The notes below the pieces were generated by a model that was given only the letters and a program-made list of their open reading frames with translations, was not told the origin of the DNA and searched no databases. From Alcanivorax quisquiliarum (GTDB taxonomy: Bacteria > Pseudomonadota > Gammaproteobacteria > Pseudomonadales > Alcanivoracaceae), in NCBI RefSeq assembly GCF_023051175.1, contig NZ_JALKII010000004.1, positions 62,001-126,000 on the forward strand: a DNA stretch of 64,000 nt. The letters run 5' to 3'. The position numbers and the translations under genes were made by a program. Positions within the stretch are counted from its first letter, which is position 1, and every line of letters starts with the position of its first letter. Below are positions 36,577-46,774 of the stretch, piece by piece.

Positions 36577-36740
36577 CCTCCAGACTTCGAAAAAGGGCCT
36601 CGTATCGCAATTCAGATCGTGTTTGCTTGATCTGCGAAAGCTGCCGGACGAGGGCTAACCCCGGTTAGTCTGAGTGCTGTTCTCATGCACAGCGATGCTC
36701 AGATTACCGCGCTAAAAAAGGAATTGCGTCACCTCGCGTA

Positions 36741-38195
36741 TCAGCCACCGTGACGCAAAGCCACCTCCAGATCATCTGCATACTCGCCGAGCGAGGCCAG
36801 AATAAAACGCGCCTTGTCGTCATCGGCTTTTTCAGTGGCCAGCGCGGCCAGCCGTTCACGGAAGGCCGGCAGCGACAAGCGCGCCGGCTCATCGTCATTC
36901 AGCCGCGCCAGGCAGAACGCCCGCCAGTCCGCCAGTTCCTGCGCGGACAGCGTGTGCGGATAATTACGCGCCCGGTAACGCCAGAGCATCTCCGGTAGCC
37001 GCCGATCCTCGAACGGAAAACTGCGCTGCCCCAACTCCTGGGGAGGTGTTTCACGCAGCTGCTGCATCAGCTGGCGATCTGCGTCACTGAAAAAGCCACC
37101 GCCATAGAGCATCGTGTCGGGATCAGTGTGCTCGGTGAATTCACGCCCGCGATAAATCTCTGTCAGCCTCGCCGGCAGCTGCTCACGCGCCTCCCGCAGC
37201 ACCTGCCAATGTCGCCGGCAGGCCGCCATATCCAGCCCCAGCCGCTGCTGCACTGCTTCATCGGCCAGCTTCACGGTGGCCACCACCGGCGCGCGATTGA
37301 TGTGGATTTCCTTCAAGGGGATACGTTCCTCACCCTCGCCCAGCTCAGCGCTGCGGCTGAATACCCGCCGGCGCACCTCCTCCACGGAGGCGTTGATCAG
37401 CGCCGCCGGATCAGCCGACAGATCGTAAACGATAATGCTGTTGCGATTGCCGGGGTGCGCCATCAGCGGCATCACCAGTGCCGTGCAGAATCGCGCCGCA
37501 GGAATTCGCCCGGAGACGTGCAGCACCGGCTCCTGCGACACCACATTGAGCAGGCCCGCCACCTCATGCTTGAAGCGCAGCGACAGCGCGTAATCGAACA
37601 GCCTGGGCTGCTTTTCACGAATCAGACGCGCCAGCGCGATAGTGGCGTAAACGTCCGATAGCGCATCGTGCGCCGCCTCATGGGCCAGCCCGTTGGCCTG
37701 GGTCAGTTGCTCCAGCCGAAAACTGTGGGTGCCATCTTCTCGCAATGGCCATTCGATACCCTGCGGCCGCAAAGCGCAGCACAGGCGCGCCACATCAATC
37801 AGATCCCAGCGGGAATTGCCGTTTTGCCATTCGCGTGCGTAGGGATCGAAAAAATTACGGTACAAGGTGTGGCGCGTCACTTCGTCGTCAAAGCGAATGC
37901 TGTTGTAGCCCACCGTGCACGTGCCGGGCTGCGCCATCTCCTGGTGAATGCGGGCAATGAATTCTGCTTCCGGCAGGCCTTCTTCCAGCACCTGCTGCGG
38001 CGTCAGCCCGGTGACCAGGCACGCCTCCGGGTGCGGCAGATAATCCGGCGTCGGGCGGCTGTACCACATCAGCGGCTCGCCGATCACGTTCAGCTCGGCA
38101 TCGGTACGGATACCGGCGAATTGCGAAGGCCGATCCACCATCGGATTGGCACCCCAGGTTTCATAGTCGTGCCAGAAAAATGTTGCTTGTGCCAA
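36741..38195 (-). CDS. sbcB: Exodeoxyribonuclease I
   Basis: About 484 residues, DEDD-type 3'-5' exonuclease on single-stranded DNA. The ExoI motif is FFWHDYETWGANP at the N-terminus (DxE metal ligands), followed by NSIRFDDEVTR and HDALSDVYATIALA; the SH3-like and C-terminal domains are present. I chose the TTG at 38195 because the family begins only a few residues before the DYET motif and GGGGGG lies upstream. An in-frame ATG at 38261 would add 22 unlike residues. It is divergent from a small thioredoxin gene. Confidence 0.9.
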   Translation of the reverse strand: MAQATFFWHDYETWGANPMVDRPSQFAGIRTDAELNVIGEPLMWYSRPTPDYLPHPEACLVTGLTPQQVLEEGLPEAEFIARIHQEMAQPGTCTVGYNSIRFDDEVTRHTLYRNFFDPYAREWQNGNSRWDLIDVARLCCALRPQGIEWPLREDGTHSFRLEQLTQANGLAHEAAHDALSDVYATIALARLIREKQPRLFDYALSLRFKHEVAGLLNVVSQEPVLHVSGRIPAARFCTALVMPLMAHPGNRNSIIVYDLSADPAALINASVEEVRRRVFSRSAELGEGEERIPLKEIHINRAPVVATVKLADEAVQQRLGLDMAACRRHWQVLREAREQLPARLTEIYRGREFTEHTDPDTMLYGGGFFSDADRQLMQQLRETPPQELGQRSFPFEDRRLPEMLWRYRARNYPHTLSAQELADWRAFCLARLNDDEPARLSLPAFRERLAALATEKADDDKARFILASLGEYADDLEVALRHGG

Positions 38196-38297
38196 ATCCC
38201 GGCCCCCCAGAAGAGCATTGATATGGATAGCAGGATACCGGGCGTGGCCCGGCCTGAACACCTGCGCTATGGTGTAGCGGACACTTGGGAGAACGCC

Positions 38298-38621
38298 ATG
38301 AGCCAGCTACCTGATTACCAGCCCGAGAACCACCAGCGCGCCGACATTGATGCCCTGCCCGGCATTACTGTACTGGAGTTTGGTGCCTCCTGGTGTGGCC
38401 ACTGCCTCGCTGCCAGCCCGCTGATCAGCGAAGTGCTGGCCGGCGAGGCCGCCGTGCGTCATATCCGGGTGGCGGACGGGCCGGGCCGCCCGCTGGGGCG
38501 CTCTTATCGGGTAAAACTGTGGCCCACGCTGATCTTTTTGCGTGACGGCCGGGAAGTCGCTCGCGTGGTACGCCCCACCGCCACAGGGCCGCTCAGTGAA
38601 GCGCTGGCGCAGGTTCAGTAG
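38298..38621 (+). CDS. Small thioredoxin-family protein
   Basis: 107 residues, a cytosolic thioredoxin fold with active site WCGHC (FGASWCGHCLAA) and cis-Pro loop KLWPTLIF. GGGAGAA lies before the ATG. CGHC is the PDI-type motif and more oxidising than the usual CGPC. No signal peptide. It lies divergent from sbcB with about 100 bp between them, and it is not part of the dsb operon. Confidence 0.88.
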   Translation: MSQLPDYQPENHQRADIDALPGITVLEFGASWCGHCLAASPLISEVLAGEAAVRHIRVADGPGRPLGRSYRVKLWPTLIFLRDGREVARVVRPTATGPLSEALAQVQ

Positions 38622-38824
38622 CCACCCGAGCAGCAAAGTTTCACCTTTACGCTGACCATCGGTATCGATCCCGGTCGCGCCGCAGCGCCGGCCTGCACAC
38701 GGGCAGGCGGGCACCACGCATACCCCATTCATGGTATTTCCATCCCCGTTACCCGGTGGCATCAATATCCCCGGAGTGCAGCAGACCCGCCAGCACAATG
38801 CATCACGCATAAACGGGAGAAACC

Positions 38825-40666
38825 ATGAACCGTCATACACGTCTGGCGCTGGCTGTCGGCCTGTCCGTCCCAGTGCTGCTGGCACCGCCGCTTTACGCCG
38901 CCACTTCGCCTGATCCGGCGACCCGGACAGCCGCCTATATTCAGTTGCGCCGGGATGTGCTGATCAACGCCGATCTGTGGACGGAGCAACCGGAGATTCT
39001 GGCCGCCAATTTTGGCTTCGAAGGTATTATCGGCGTGCCCGGTCTGCTGTCTGCTGATGATCTGTCCCTGGCGGTGGCCGCCGGCGCCGGGGTCAATCTC
39101 GATTGGGCCGCGCTGGAGCCGACGCCACCGCTGCGCAACCTGACCAGCGCCGCCAGCCCGCTTGGTGCCGCCGTGGCAGGCTTTGGCGCCACACCACAGT
39201 TGGCCGATGCCATGCCGATCGAAGTGAGCTGGCCTCTGCTGCCCAGCTCCGTCTCGCCAGAAAATATCGCTATCACCCTGAACACTGGCGATGTGGTAAC
39301 GCCGGTGGCAGCCGCGCTGAATCCCAACTACGACCACAACGAACGCCATGTGATCGTGGTGTTCGGCGAATTCGGCAATCGTCTGCCGCCAGGTAGCGAA
39401 GGCGCTGTTTATCCGCAAACCGTCACTTTCGTCGCTGGCAGCTCGCCGTTGATGGCTGTCGGTCCGGACGGCCCTGTTTCCATAGTTGGCCTGTCCGCGC
39501 CCAGCAGTAATCCTTACGTTGCCGGGCCTGCACTGATCGGCGCGTTGTTGAGCCGTTTCTCACCGGCTGGTGATTTCCCGCCACCGGCGCTCATGGGTGC
39601 CTTTCCCAACGATGCCTATTCGCTTTATGGCGAAGCCGCGCAATATCGGCTGCGGTTATTCACCTCAGGCGGCTTCTCACCGGATGGCGTCAGCGGCTTT
39701 CTACCGACGGATTTCGAGACTTTTTTCCGGCTGCATGGCCACGATAGCGATGGCCAGCCTGTGATTCTCGACAAGCAAGGGCATGTGTACGATCTGGGCG
39801 TGGGTCAGGTCACCATCGTTGGCCTGGCAGAAGCAGGTGCGCCGACCACTGGCACCCCGGATCGCGCTTACTATGTCGAAGATCACGATAACTATTTCGA
39901 TATCGTGCTGGAGGGTGATGAAGCAGCCGTGCGCTTGCTGCAGGCCGTAGAGATACCCACCGCTGCGGTTGCCGGCTACAGCGATATCTATAACCCCGGC
40001 GGGCCGGGCCGAACCCCGGCAGCGTCCACCTCCTACACCCGCCCGGCACTGCCGCAGCACTTTCCGATCACGCACAGGCTTGCGCCGCATTCGCCGCACA
40101 CGGTCAGTTACGCCGCGCAAACACTGGCCAGCTACGATCTCGACGATGATTTGCCGGTGGTGTTCCGGCTGCGCGCCGAGGGCCGCGCCGATGTGCTGAC
40201 CAGCAGCAGCATCGTCGCCAACGCGCTGGTCACTCATCAGGGCTACACGCTGGCGCAGGTGCCTTATGCCAACGAGATGGCGCGGCCGGGGGTCAGTGAT
40301 GTGCGCCGTTATGTCTCTGACAGCGGCGATCACTTCTATACTCTCGACGCGGCCGAACAGGCACGGCTTGAGGCAGACCCGCACTGGCGCAGCGAAGGCC
40401 GTGCCTTTGGCGCGTTCGCCAGAGACTGGCCGGGCCTGGCGCCAGTGTATCGCTTCCACGACCCACGCACTCAGCGCCATCTGTTTACCACCGACCCCGG
40501 CGAAGGCACCCGGCTGGGCGCCGACTACGAAGGCGTGGCCTGGTATGCAGCACCGTTTATTGCGCCGTCATCGGCACCCGTTGCCGGCCGCTCCGGCTCC
40601 GGCGGCAGCATCGGGTGTCTGAGCCTGCTCGGGCTTGGCGTGCTGTTCTGGCGGCGCTGCCCTTAA
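38825..40666 (+). CDS. Secreted DUF5648 protein with GlyGly-CTERM-like tail
   Basis: 613 residues. A signal peptide (1-25, PPLYAATS) is followed by a long region (about 30-470) that I do not recognise. Residues about 490-570 hold two DUF5648-type repeats: DVRRYVSDSGDHFYTLDAAEQ and APVYRFHDPRTQRHLFTTDPGEG. The last 23 residues are a sorting-like tail: a GSGGS segment, a hydrophobic helix containing SLLGLGVLFW and a terminal RR. This resembles GlyGly-CTERM signals processed by rhombosortase. It is probably a surface or type-II-secreted protein. The tail contains a cysteine (SIGCLS), unusual for the class. No rhombosortase gene is in the window. Confidence 0.75.
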   Translation: MNRHTRLALAVGLSVPVLLAPPLYAATSPDPATRTAAYIQLRRDVLINADLWTEQPEILAANFGFEGIIGVPGLLSADDLSLAVAAGAGVNLDWAALEPTPPLRNLTSAASPLGAAVAGFGATPQLADAMPIEVSWPLLPSSVSPENIAITLNTGDVVTPVAAALNPNYDHNERHVIVVFGEFGNRLPPGSEGAVYPQTVTFVAGSSPLMAVGPDGPVSIVGLSAPSSNPYVAGPALIGALLSRFSPAGDFPPPALMGAFPNDAYSLYGEAAQYRLRLFTSGGFSPDGVSGFLPTDFETFFRLHGHDSDGQPVILDKQGHVYDLGVGQVTIVGLAEAGAPTTGTPDRAYYVEDHDNYFDIVLEGDEAAVRLLQAVEIPTAAVAGYSDIYNPGGPGRTPAASTSYTRPALPQHFPITHRLAPHSPHTVSYAAQTLASYDLDDDLPVVFRLRAEGRADVLTSSSIVANALVTHQGYTLAQVPYANEMARPGVSDVRRYVSDSGDHFYTLDAAEQARLEADPHWRSEGRAFGAFARDWPGLAPVYRFHDPRTQRHLFTTDPGEGTRLGADYEGVAWYAAPFIAPSSAPVAGRSGSGGSIGCLSLLGLGVLFWRRCP

Positions 40667-40723
40667 TCCGCGCCGCGCGGCCATGTATCCTTGGCAGTCC
40701 CGAAAACCCGACCCGAGAATCCC

Positions 40724-41761
40724 ATGGCCGATACGTTGACCCTCACTCGCCCCGATGACTGGCACCTGCACTTTCGCGATGGCGCCATGCTGGCCGGCAC
40801 AGTGCCGGCCACGGCGCGCGTGTTCCGGCGCGCTATCGTGATGCCGAACCTGACGCCGCCGGTGTTCAACGCGGCCGACGCAGCAGCGTACCGCGAGCGC
40901 ATCCTTGCCGCCGTGCCCGCAGGCATCGAGTTCGAGCCGTTGATGGTGCTGTACCTGACGGACAACACCACCGCCGCCGATATCGCCACCGCCGCAGAGA
41001 GCGGCATCGTCTACGGCGCCAAGCTCTATCCTGCCGGCGCCACCACCAATTCCGACAGCGGCGTGCGTGATCCTGCCGCCATTACCGCCCTGTACGAAGC
41101 GTTGGAAAAACACGATCTGCCGCTGCTGTTGCACGCAGAAGTAACCGCCGACGATATCGACGTGTTCGACCGCGAAAAAGTGTTTATCGACCGTTACCTG
41201 AACGATATCCGCCGCCAGTTTCCGGCACTGCGTATCGTGTTCGAGCATGTCACCACGCTTGAAGGCGTGCAGTTCGTGCGCGATGCCGGCGAGCTGACCG
41301 CGGCCAGCGTGACGCCGCAGCATCTGATGCTCAACCGCAACGATCTGCTGGTCGGCGGCGTGCACACTCACAATTACTGCCTGCCCGTGCTCAAGCGCCG
41401 CGATCATCAGCAGGTGATCCAGCAGGCCGTGCTCAGCGGCCACCCGCGCTTTTTTCTCGGCACCGATTCGGCGCCCCATGCACGGCATCGCAAAGAGGCC
41501 GCCTGCGGCTGCGCCGGCTGCTACTCGGCACCGGCCGCGCTGGAGCTGTATGCCACCTTCTTTGACGAGCACGGCGCACTGGATCGGCTGGAAGCCTTCG
41601 CCAGCCACTTTGGTGCGGATTTTTACCGCCTGCCCCGCAACACCGATACCGTGACGCTGGTGCGTGAAAACTGGCAGGTGCCCGACGCACAGGAAATGGA
41701 CGGCCAGCCGGTTGTGCTCTGGCAAGCCGGCCGCACCCTGCCCTGGAGACTGCTCGACTGA
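40724..41761 (+). CDS. pyrC: Dihydroorotase
   Basis: 345 residues, class II (E. coli-type) dihydroorotase, third step of UMP synthesis. Metal ligands are in DDWHLHFRDG; the carboxylated Lys is in GAKLYPAGATTNS, with LLHAEV, VFEHVTT and GTDSAPH (catalytic Asp) following. All motifs are intact. The start at 40724 (MADTLTLTRP) fits E. coli PyrC. It is convergent with the ABC exporter gene. Confidence 0.96.
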   Translation: MADTLTLTRPDDWHLHFRDGAMLAGTVPATARVFRRAIVMPNLTPPVFNAADAAAYRERILAAVPAGIEFEPLMVLYLTDNTTAADIATAAESGIVYGAKLYPAGATTNSDSGVRDPAAITALYEALEKHDLPLLLHAEVTADDIDVFDREKVFIDRYLNDIRRQFPALRIVFEHVTTLEGVQFVRDAGELTAASVTPQHLMLNRNDLLVGGVHTHNYCLPVLKRRDHQQVIQQAVLSGHPRFFLGTDSAPHARHRKEAACGCAGCYSAPAALELYATFFDEHGALDRLEAFASHFGADFYRLPRNTDTVTLVRENWQVPDAQEMDGQPVVLWQAGRTLPWRLLD

Positions 41762-41848
41762 CTATCGCCAGCCACGGCCCCAGCAATCTGATGCTGCAAA
41801 GCAGCATCACCGCCGCCGCGCCGTCAGATGGCGCGGGCAACAGCCGCT

Positions 41849-43642
41849 TTATTCAGCACTGTCGTTGCCCCGCGCCTGCTGATACCACAAGCGAGCGTAA
41901 ACGCCCTGCGCGGCCAGCAGCTGTTCGTGCGTGCCCTGCTCGACGATGCGGCCGTGATCCAGCACCAGAATCTGATCCGCGTCGCGCACCGTTGATAACC
42001 GGTGTGCGATCACCAGCGTGGTGCGCTGGCAGGCCACTTCATTGAGCGCGCCCAGCACCGCCTGCTCGGATACCGAATCCAGCGACGCGGTTGCTTCGTC
42101 CAGCAACAGGATCGGCGGGTTCTTCACCAGCACCCGCGCCAGCGCAATGCGCTGCTTTTCACCGCCCGACACCTTCAAGCCCCGCTCGCCCACTTTGGTC
42201 TGCAAGCCGTCCGGTAACGCCTCGATAAACTGCGCCAGATGCGCAAGCCGGATCGCCTCATGCACTTCCGCTTCTGTCGCCTCCGGGCGCCCGTAGGCGA
42301 TATTGTTGTAGATGGTATCGTTGAACAGCACCGTATCCTGCGGCACCACGCCAATTGCCGCACGCAAGCTGCGCTGTGTGACCGTGCGGATATCGGCACC
42401 ATTGACGGAAATGACGCCGGCATCCACATCGAAAAAGCGGAACAGCAACCGCCCCAGAGTAGATTTACCCGCGCCGCTGCTGCCCACCACCGCCACCTTC
42501 TGGCCCGTCGGCACCACGAAACTCACCTGGTGCAAGATACGCCGCTGCGGGTGATAGCCAAAGCTCACGTCATGAAAACGAATGCCCTCCCCGGTATCAG
42601 GCAGCACTGGCGCATTCGGTTGATCGACCACACGCGGCGCCTGCTTGAGCAATGAAAACATCTGCTCCACATTCACCAGCGACTGGCGAATTTCACGATA
42701 AATAAAACCCAGCGCGTTAAGCGGAATGAACAACTGGATCATGTAGGCATTGATCATGGTGAGATCGCCCAGCGTGATCTCACCACTTGCCACCTGCCGC
42801 ACTGCCATCCACATCATCACCGTCATGGTGACGGCAATGATGAACGCCTGACCCGAATTGAGCGCCGCCAGCGATAAGCGGTTTTTCATCCGCGCCTGCT
42901 CCCAGGCCGCCAGATCCACATCATAGCGGCGAGCTTCAAACGCCTCGTTGCCAAAATATTTCACGGTTTCAAAATTCAGCAGGCTATCCACCGCGCGTGT
43001 ATTCGAGCGACTGTCCATGGCGTTGGATTCGCGCACAAAGCGCGTACGCCACTCCGTGACGCGCACGGAAAACAGCACATAGATCGCCACCGCGCCCAGC
43101 ACCACGCTGACATACCCCGGCGAAAACACCGCAAACAGGATGCCCGCCACCAGCACGATTTCCAGCAGCGTGGGCACAATATTGAACAACGTGAAACGCA
43201 GCAAAAAACTGATGCCGCTGGTGCCACGCTCGATATCCCGCGCCAGCCCGCCCGTGCGCCGCGACAAGTGAAAACTCATTTCCAGCCGATGCAGATGCTC
43301 GAATACCTCCAGCGACACCCGCCGCATGGCGCGCTCGGCAACACGGGCAAACACCGCATCGCGCAGCTCGCTGAAAACCGTCGACACCAACCGGAGTAGC
43401 CCATAAGCCAGCACCAGCAACACCGGGGCCGCGAGCCAGCCAGTGCCCGGCTCGTCGGCCTCCAGCGCATCGACGATATATTTCAGCGCCACCGGCATCG
43501 CCACCGTGGCCAGCTTCGCTGCAATCAACAACAGCAGCGACAACAGCACACGGCCACGAAACTCCATCAGGTAGGGCCACAACTGGCGAATGATGCGCCA
43601 GTCCGGGCGGCCCTGGATGTCGGTATCCTGCATATGACGCAA
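41849..43642 (-). CDS. ATM1-type ABC exporter (fused membrane and ATPase domains)
   Basis: About 594-597 residues, a half-transporter with an N-terminal six-helix ABC membrane domain and a C-terminal ATPase: Walker A VGSSGAGKST, Q-loop VPQDTVLFND, signature VSGGEKQRIALA, Walker B ILLLDEATASLD, H-loop IAHRLSTV. The sequence is of the mitochondrial Atm1/ABCB7 type that exports glutathione-bound metals or sulfur compounds. The start is either TTG at 43642, seven bases after AGGAG, or ATG at 43633. The leader carries three tandem copies of a Shine-Dalgarno-like unit. Confidence 0.92.
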   Translation of the reverse strand: MRHMQDTDIQGRPDWRIIRQLWPYLMEFRGRVLLSLLLLIAAKLATVAMPVALKYIVDALEADEPGTGWLAAPVLLVLAYGLLRLVSTVFSELRDAVFARVAERAMRRVSLEVFEHLHRLEMSFHLSRRTGGLARDIERGTSGISFLLRFTLFNIVPTLLEIVLVAGILFAVFSPGYVSVVLGAVAIYVLFSVRVTEWRTRFVRESNAMDSRSNTRAVDSLLNFETVKYFGNEAFEARRYDVDLAAWEQARMKNRLSLAALNSGQAFIIAVTMTVMMWMAVRQVASGEITLGDLTMINAYMIQLFIPLNALGFIYREIRQSLVNVEQMFSLLKQAPRVVDQPNAPVLPDTGEGIRFHDVSFGYHPQRRILHQVSFVVPTGQKVAVVGSSGAGKSTLGRLLFRFFDVDAGVISVNGADIRTVTQRSLRAAIGVVPQDTVLFNDTIYNNIAYGRPEATEAEVHEAIRLAHLAQFIEALPDGLQTKVGERGLKVSGGEKQRIALARVLVKNPPILLLDEATASLDSVSEQAVLGALNEVACQRTTLVIAHRLSTVRDADQILVLDHGRIVEQGTHEQLLAAQGVYARLWYQQARGNDSAE

Positions 43643-43645
43643 CAG

Positions 43646-43692
43646 TATTCTCCTGACTCTCTATTCTTCTGACTCTTGTATTCTTCTGGACA
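43646..43692 (-). repeat. Three 16-17-bp repeats with SD-like sequence in the ABC exporter leader
   Basis: On the plus strand, TATTCT(C/T)CTGACTCT starts at 43646 and 43662 and a third, shorter copy at 43679. On the mRNA (minus) strand each reads as AGTCAG(G/A)AGAATA, so each copy offers a potential AGGAG/AGAAG ribosome site. The copy nearest the gene has the best one (AGGAG). Confidence 0.75.
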
Positions 43693-43801
43693 GCGGATCA
43701 CGGCCGGATGCAACAGGCCATGATACCCGGATGCCCCTTGAACCGCGCCTCTGCCGCCCGCATCTCCGTGTTCATACCACCCACGTTTTCCGGGAGCCTG
43801 C

Positions 43802-44803
<1,002 letters not shown>

Positions 44804-44808
44804 GCGGA

Positions 44809-45102
44809 TCAGGCCCGCCGCTGTTGCCGCTTCAGGAACAGAATGCCCGCTGCCGGAATATGGGTGAGCCCGAACGCGCTGGCGAACACCAGCCAGCCGG
44901 GCAGCGCTGTCTGGTCTGCGACGGTGCTGCCACGGCTGAACATATAGCTCATCACGGCCCCGAACAGCAGCCCCACACCGATCAATATCACCCGTGTCAT
45001 GCGCCGCTGTGCCGCCGAGGCGCTATGGTATGGCAAACGCAGGTGGGCATAAATCACCGCAACAAGCCCGACCAGCGTTACCAGCAACAGCACAACCGTC
45101 AT
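44809..45102 (-). CDS. Small three-helix membrane protein
   Basis: 97 residues, start ATG with GGAGGAAC upstream. Three hydrophobic helices are visible (about 2-22, 36-55, 65-88), separated by a basic loop (SAAQRRMTR), and the C-terminus is basic (KRQQRR). I recognise no family. It ends five bases before the convergent YhbW-like gene. Probably a cytoplasmic-membrane protein of unknown function. Confidence 0.7.
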   Translation of the reverse strand: MTVVLLLVTLVGLVAVIYAHLRLPYHSASAAQRRMTRVILIGVGLLFGAVMSYMFSRGSTVADQTALPGWLVFASAFGLTHIPAAGILFLKRQQRRA

Positions 45103-45457
45103 TGTCCGTTCCTCCTTCCAGCTCGCAAACCAGCCTCGCAACTCAGGCTTGCAACAACGCCTTGATCCCAGCATCGCACAAGGTGCCTCTGGCACAGCCG
45201 CCGTCAGGTAAAAGCAGGTAAAACACCGAGTCGATGCGCGCAGCTGCGTTGCTCCCTGGCATAAGCCGTGGGCATAGTGACCGTAAGCAGGCCGCCGAGC
45301 GCTGTGCACCGTGAGCAACACGGCGCATCAGGCAGGCGGAGCCCGCAGTGCCAGGAGGGACAGCGCCAGGGCGGAGCGGAACCGAGCCATGCCGCCTCGC
45401 GATGGCATGGGCGACTTGCGATGGCAGCACCACGGAGCGGCACGGAGAAAAGCACCT
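45103..45457. other. Gene-free stretch upstream of egtB with short direct repeats
   Basis: About 355 bp. TCGCAA at 45123 and 45136 and TTGCAA at 45149 recur every ~13 bp. AGGTAAAA occurs twice 10 bp apart (45207, 45217). GCGATGGCA occurs near 45400 and 45419. The egtB frame stays open back to 45311, but that extension is Arg/Ala-rich and low in complexity. It must contain the egtBD promoter, which I cannot locate. Confidence 0.4.
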
Positions 45458-46762
45458 ATGCAGCACCCGCATGACACGTCGGCCGGGATGGCCGCGCCGC
45501 CGCTGCTGGCGCTATACCGCGATGTGCGCGCCCGCTCGCTGGATTATTGCGCGCCGCTGGCACTGGAAGATTACGGTTTGCAGGCGATGCCGGAAACCAG
45601 CCCGCCGAAATGGCATCTGGCACACACCACCTGGTTTTTCGAGACGTTTCTGCTGCAACCGTTTCTGCCCGGTTATGCGCCCTTCAATACCGCTTTCCGC
45701 TCTTTGTTCAACTCCTATTACAACAGTGTCGGCCAGCCTTTCAGCCGGGCGCGGCGAGGGCTGTTGTCGCGCCCGACCCTGGACGAAGTTCACGCCTGGC
45801 GCGTCACGGTGGATCGGGCCATGGCCCGGCTGCTCACCACACCGCATCCGCAACACACCGAGATTCGTCGCCGCCTGCTGATCGGCGCGCATCATGAAAT
45901 GCAGCATCAGGAATTGTTTTTTACCGATATCCAGTACAGCTTGTCCTGCAATCCGCTGCGGCCGGCTTATCTGCCGCTACACCACACCTGGCTGGCCGAG
46001 ACCGCCGCGCCGCCCTTGGCGTGGCAGGCGCTGCCGGGCGGTGTGTATCAGATCGGCGCCGAGGCAGTACAGACCTCTGCGTTCGATTTTGCCTTCGATA
46101 ATGAGCTGCCCCGGCATCGCACATTCCTTGAACCGTTCGAGATTGCGGCGCGCCCGATCAGCAATGGCGAATGGCTCGCCTTTATGGCCGATGGTGGCTA
46201 TCACAACCCCGAGCTGTGGCTTGCCGATGGCTGGGCAGCCTGCCAGGCGCAGCAGTGGCAGGCACCGCTGTATTGGGAGCACAGCCCGCACACAGGTTGG
46301 CAGAGCTTTACCTTGTACGGCATGCAGCCGATCGACCCGGCACGCCCGGTGTGCCATATCAGCGGTTACGAAGCAGACGCCTTTGCCCGCTGGGCCAGCG
46401 CCCGGCTTCCCACCGAGCAGGAATGGGAAACCGCAGTAAGCCAGCTCCCGCACAACAGCGAGCACGCCCAGTTCATCGATAGCGGCCACTACCACCCGCA
46501 GCCAGTGCGCGCGTCGCAATGGTTCGGCAGCGTATGGGAATGGACGGCGAGCAGTTATGCACCCTACCCCGGCTATCGCCCGCCCGCTGGCGCGCTGGGC
46601 GAGTACAACGGCAAGTTCATGTGCAACCAACTGGTGCTGCGCGGCGGCAGCTGCGTTTCCGACCGGCGCCAGCTACGCCCCAGCTACCGCAACTTTTTCT
46701 ACCCGGCTGACCGCTGGCAATACAGCGGCCTGCGCCTTGCGCGCAGCGCCGCGCCACACTGA
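45458..46762 (+). CDS. egtB: Ergothioneine biosynthesis protein EgtB
   Basis: 434 residues. The N-terminal DinB-like domain carries the three-His iron site: His in HLAHTTWFFETF plus the HxxxHxE motif in HHEMQHQELFF. The C-terminal FGE/sulfatase-modifying-factor domain begins about residue 200, ending in VLRGGSCVSDRRQLRPSYRN. It is a non-heme iron sulfoxide synthase that joins hercynine to a cysteine-containing thiol. No egtC-type amidase is adjacent, which suits enzymes using cysteine directly. The start at 45458 has GGAG upstream. EgtD follows 12 bases later. Confidence 0.93.
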   Translation: MQHPHDTSAGMAAPPLLALYRDVRARSLDYCAPLALEDYGLQAMPETSPPKWHLAHTTWFFETFLLQPFLPGYAPFNTAFRSLFNSYYNSVGQPFSRARRGLLSRPTLDEVHAWRVTVDRAMARLLTTPHPQHTEIRRRLLIGAHHEMQHQELFFTDIQYSLSCNPLRPAYLPLHHTWLAETAAPPLAWQALPGGVYQIGAEAVQTSAFDFAFDNELPRHRTFLEPFEIAARPISNGEWLAFMADGGYHNPELWLADGWAACQAQQWQAPLYWEHSPHTGWQSFTLYGMQPIDPARPVCHISGYEADAFARWASARLPTEQEWETAVSQLPHNSEHAQFIDSGHYHPQPVRASQWFGSVWEWTASSYAPYPGYRPPAGALGEYNGKFMCNQLVLRGGSCVSDRRQLRPSYRNFFYPADRWQYSGLRLARSAAPH

Positions 46763-46774
46763 CGGAGATCTCGG

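Noticed and set aside
45311-45457. N-terminal extension of EgtB
   Set aside because: Arg/Ala-rich low-complexity peptide not seen in EgtB proteins; ATG at 45458 with GGAG fits the family.
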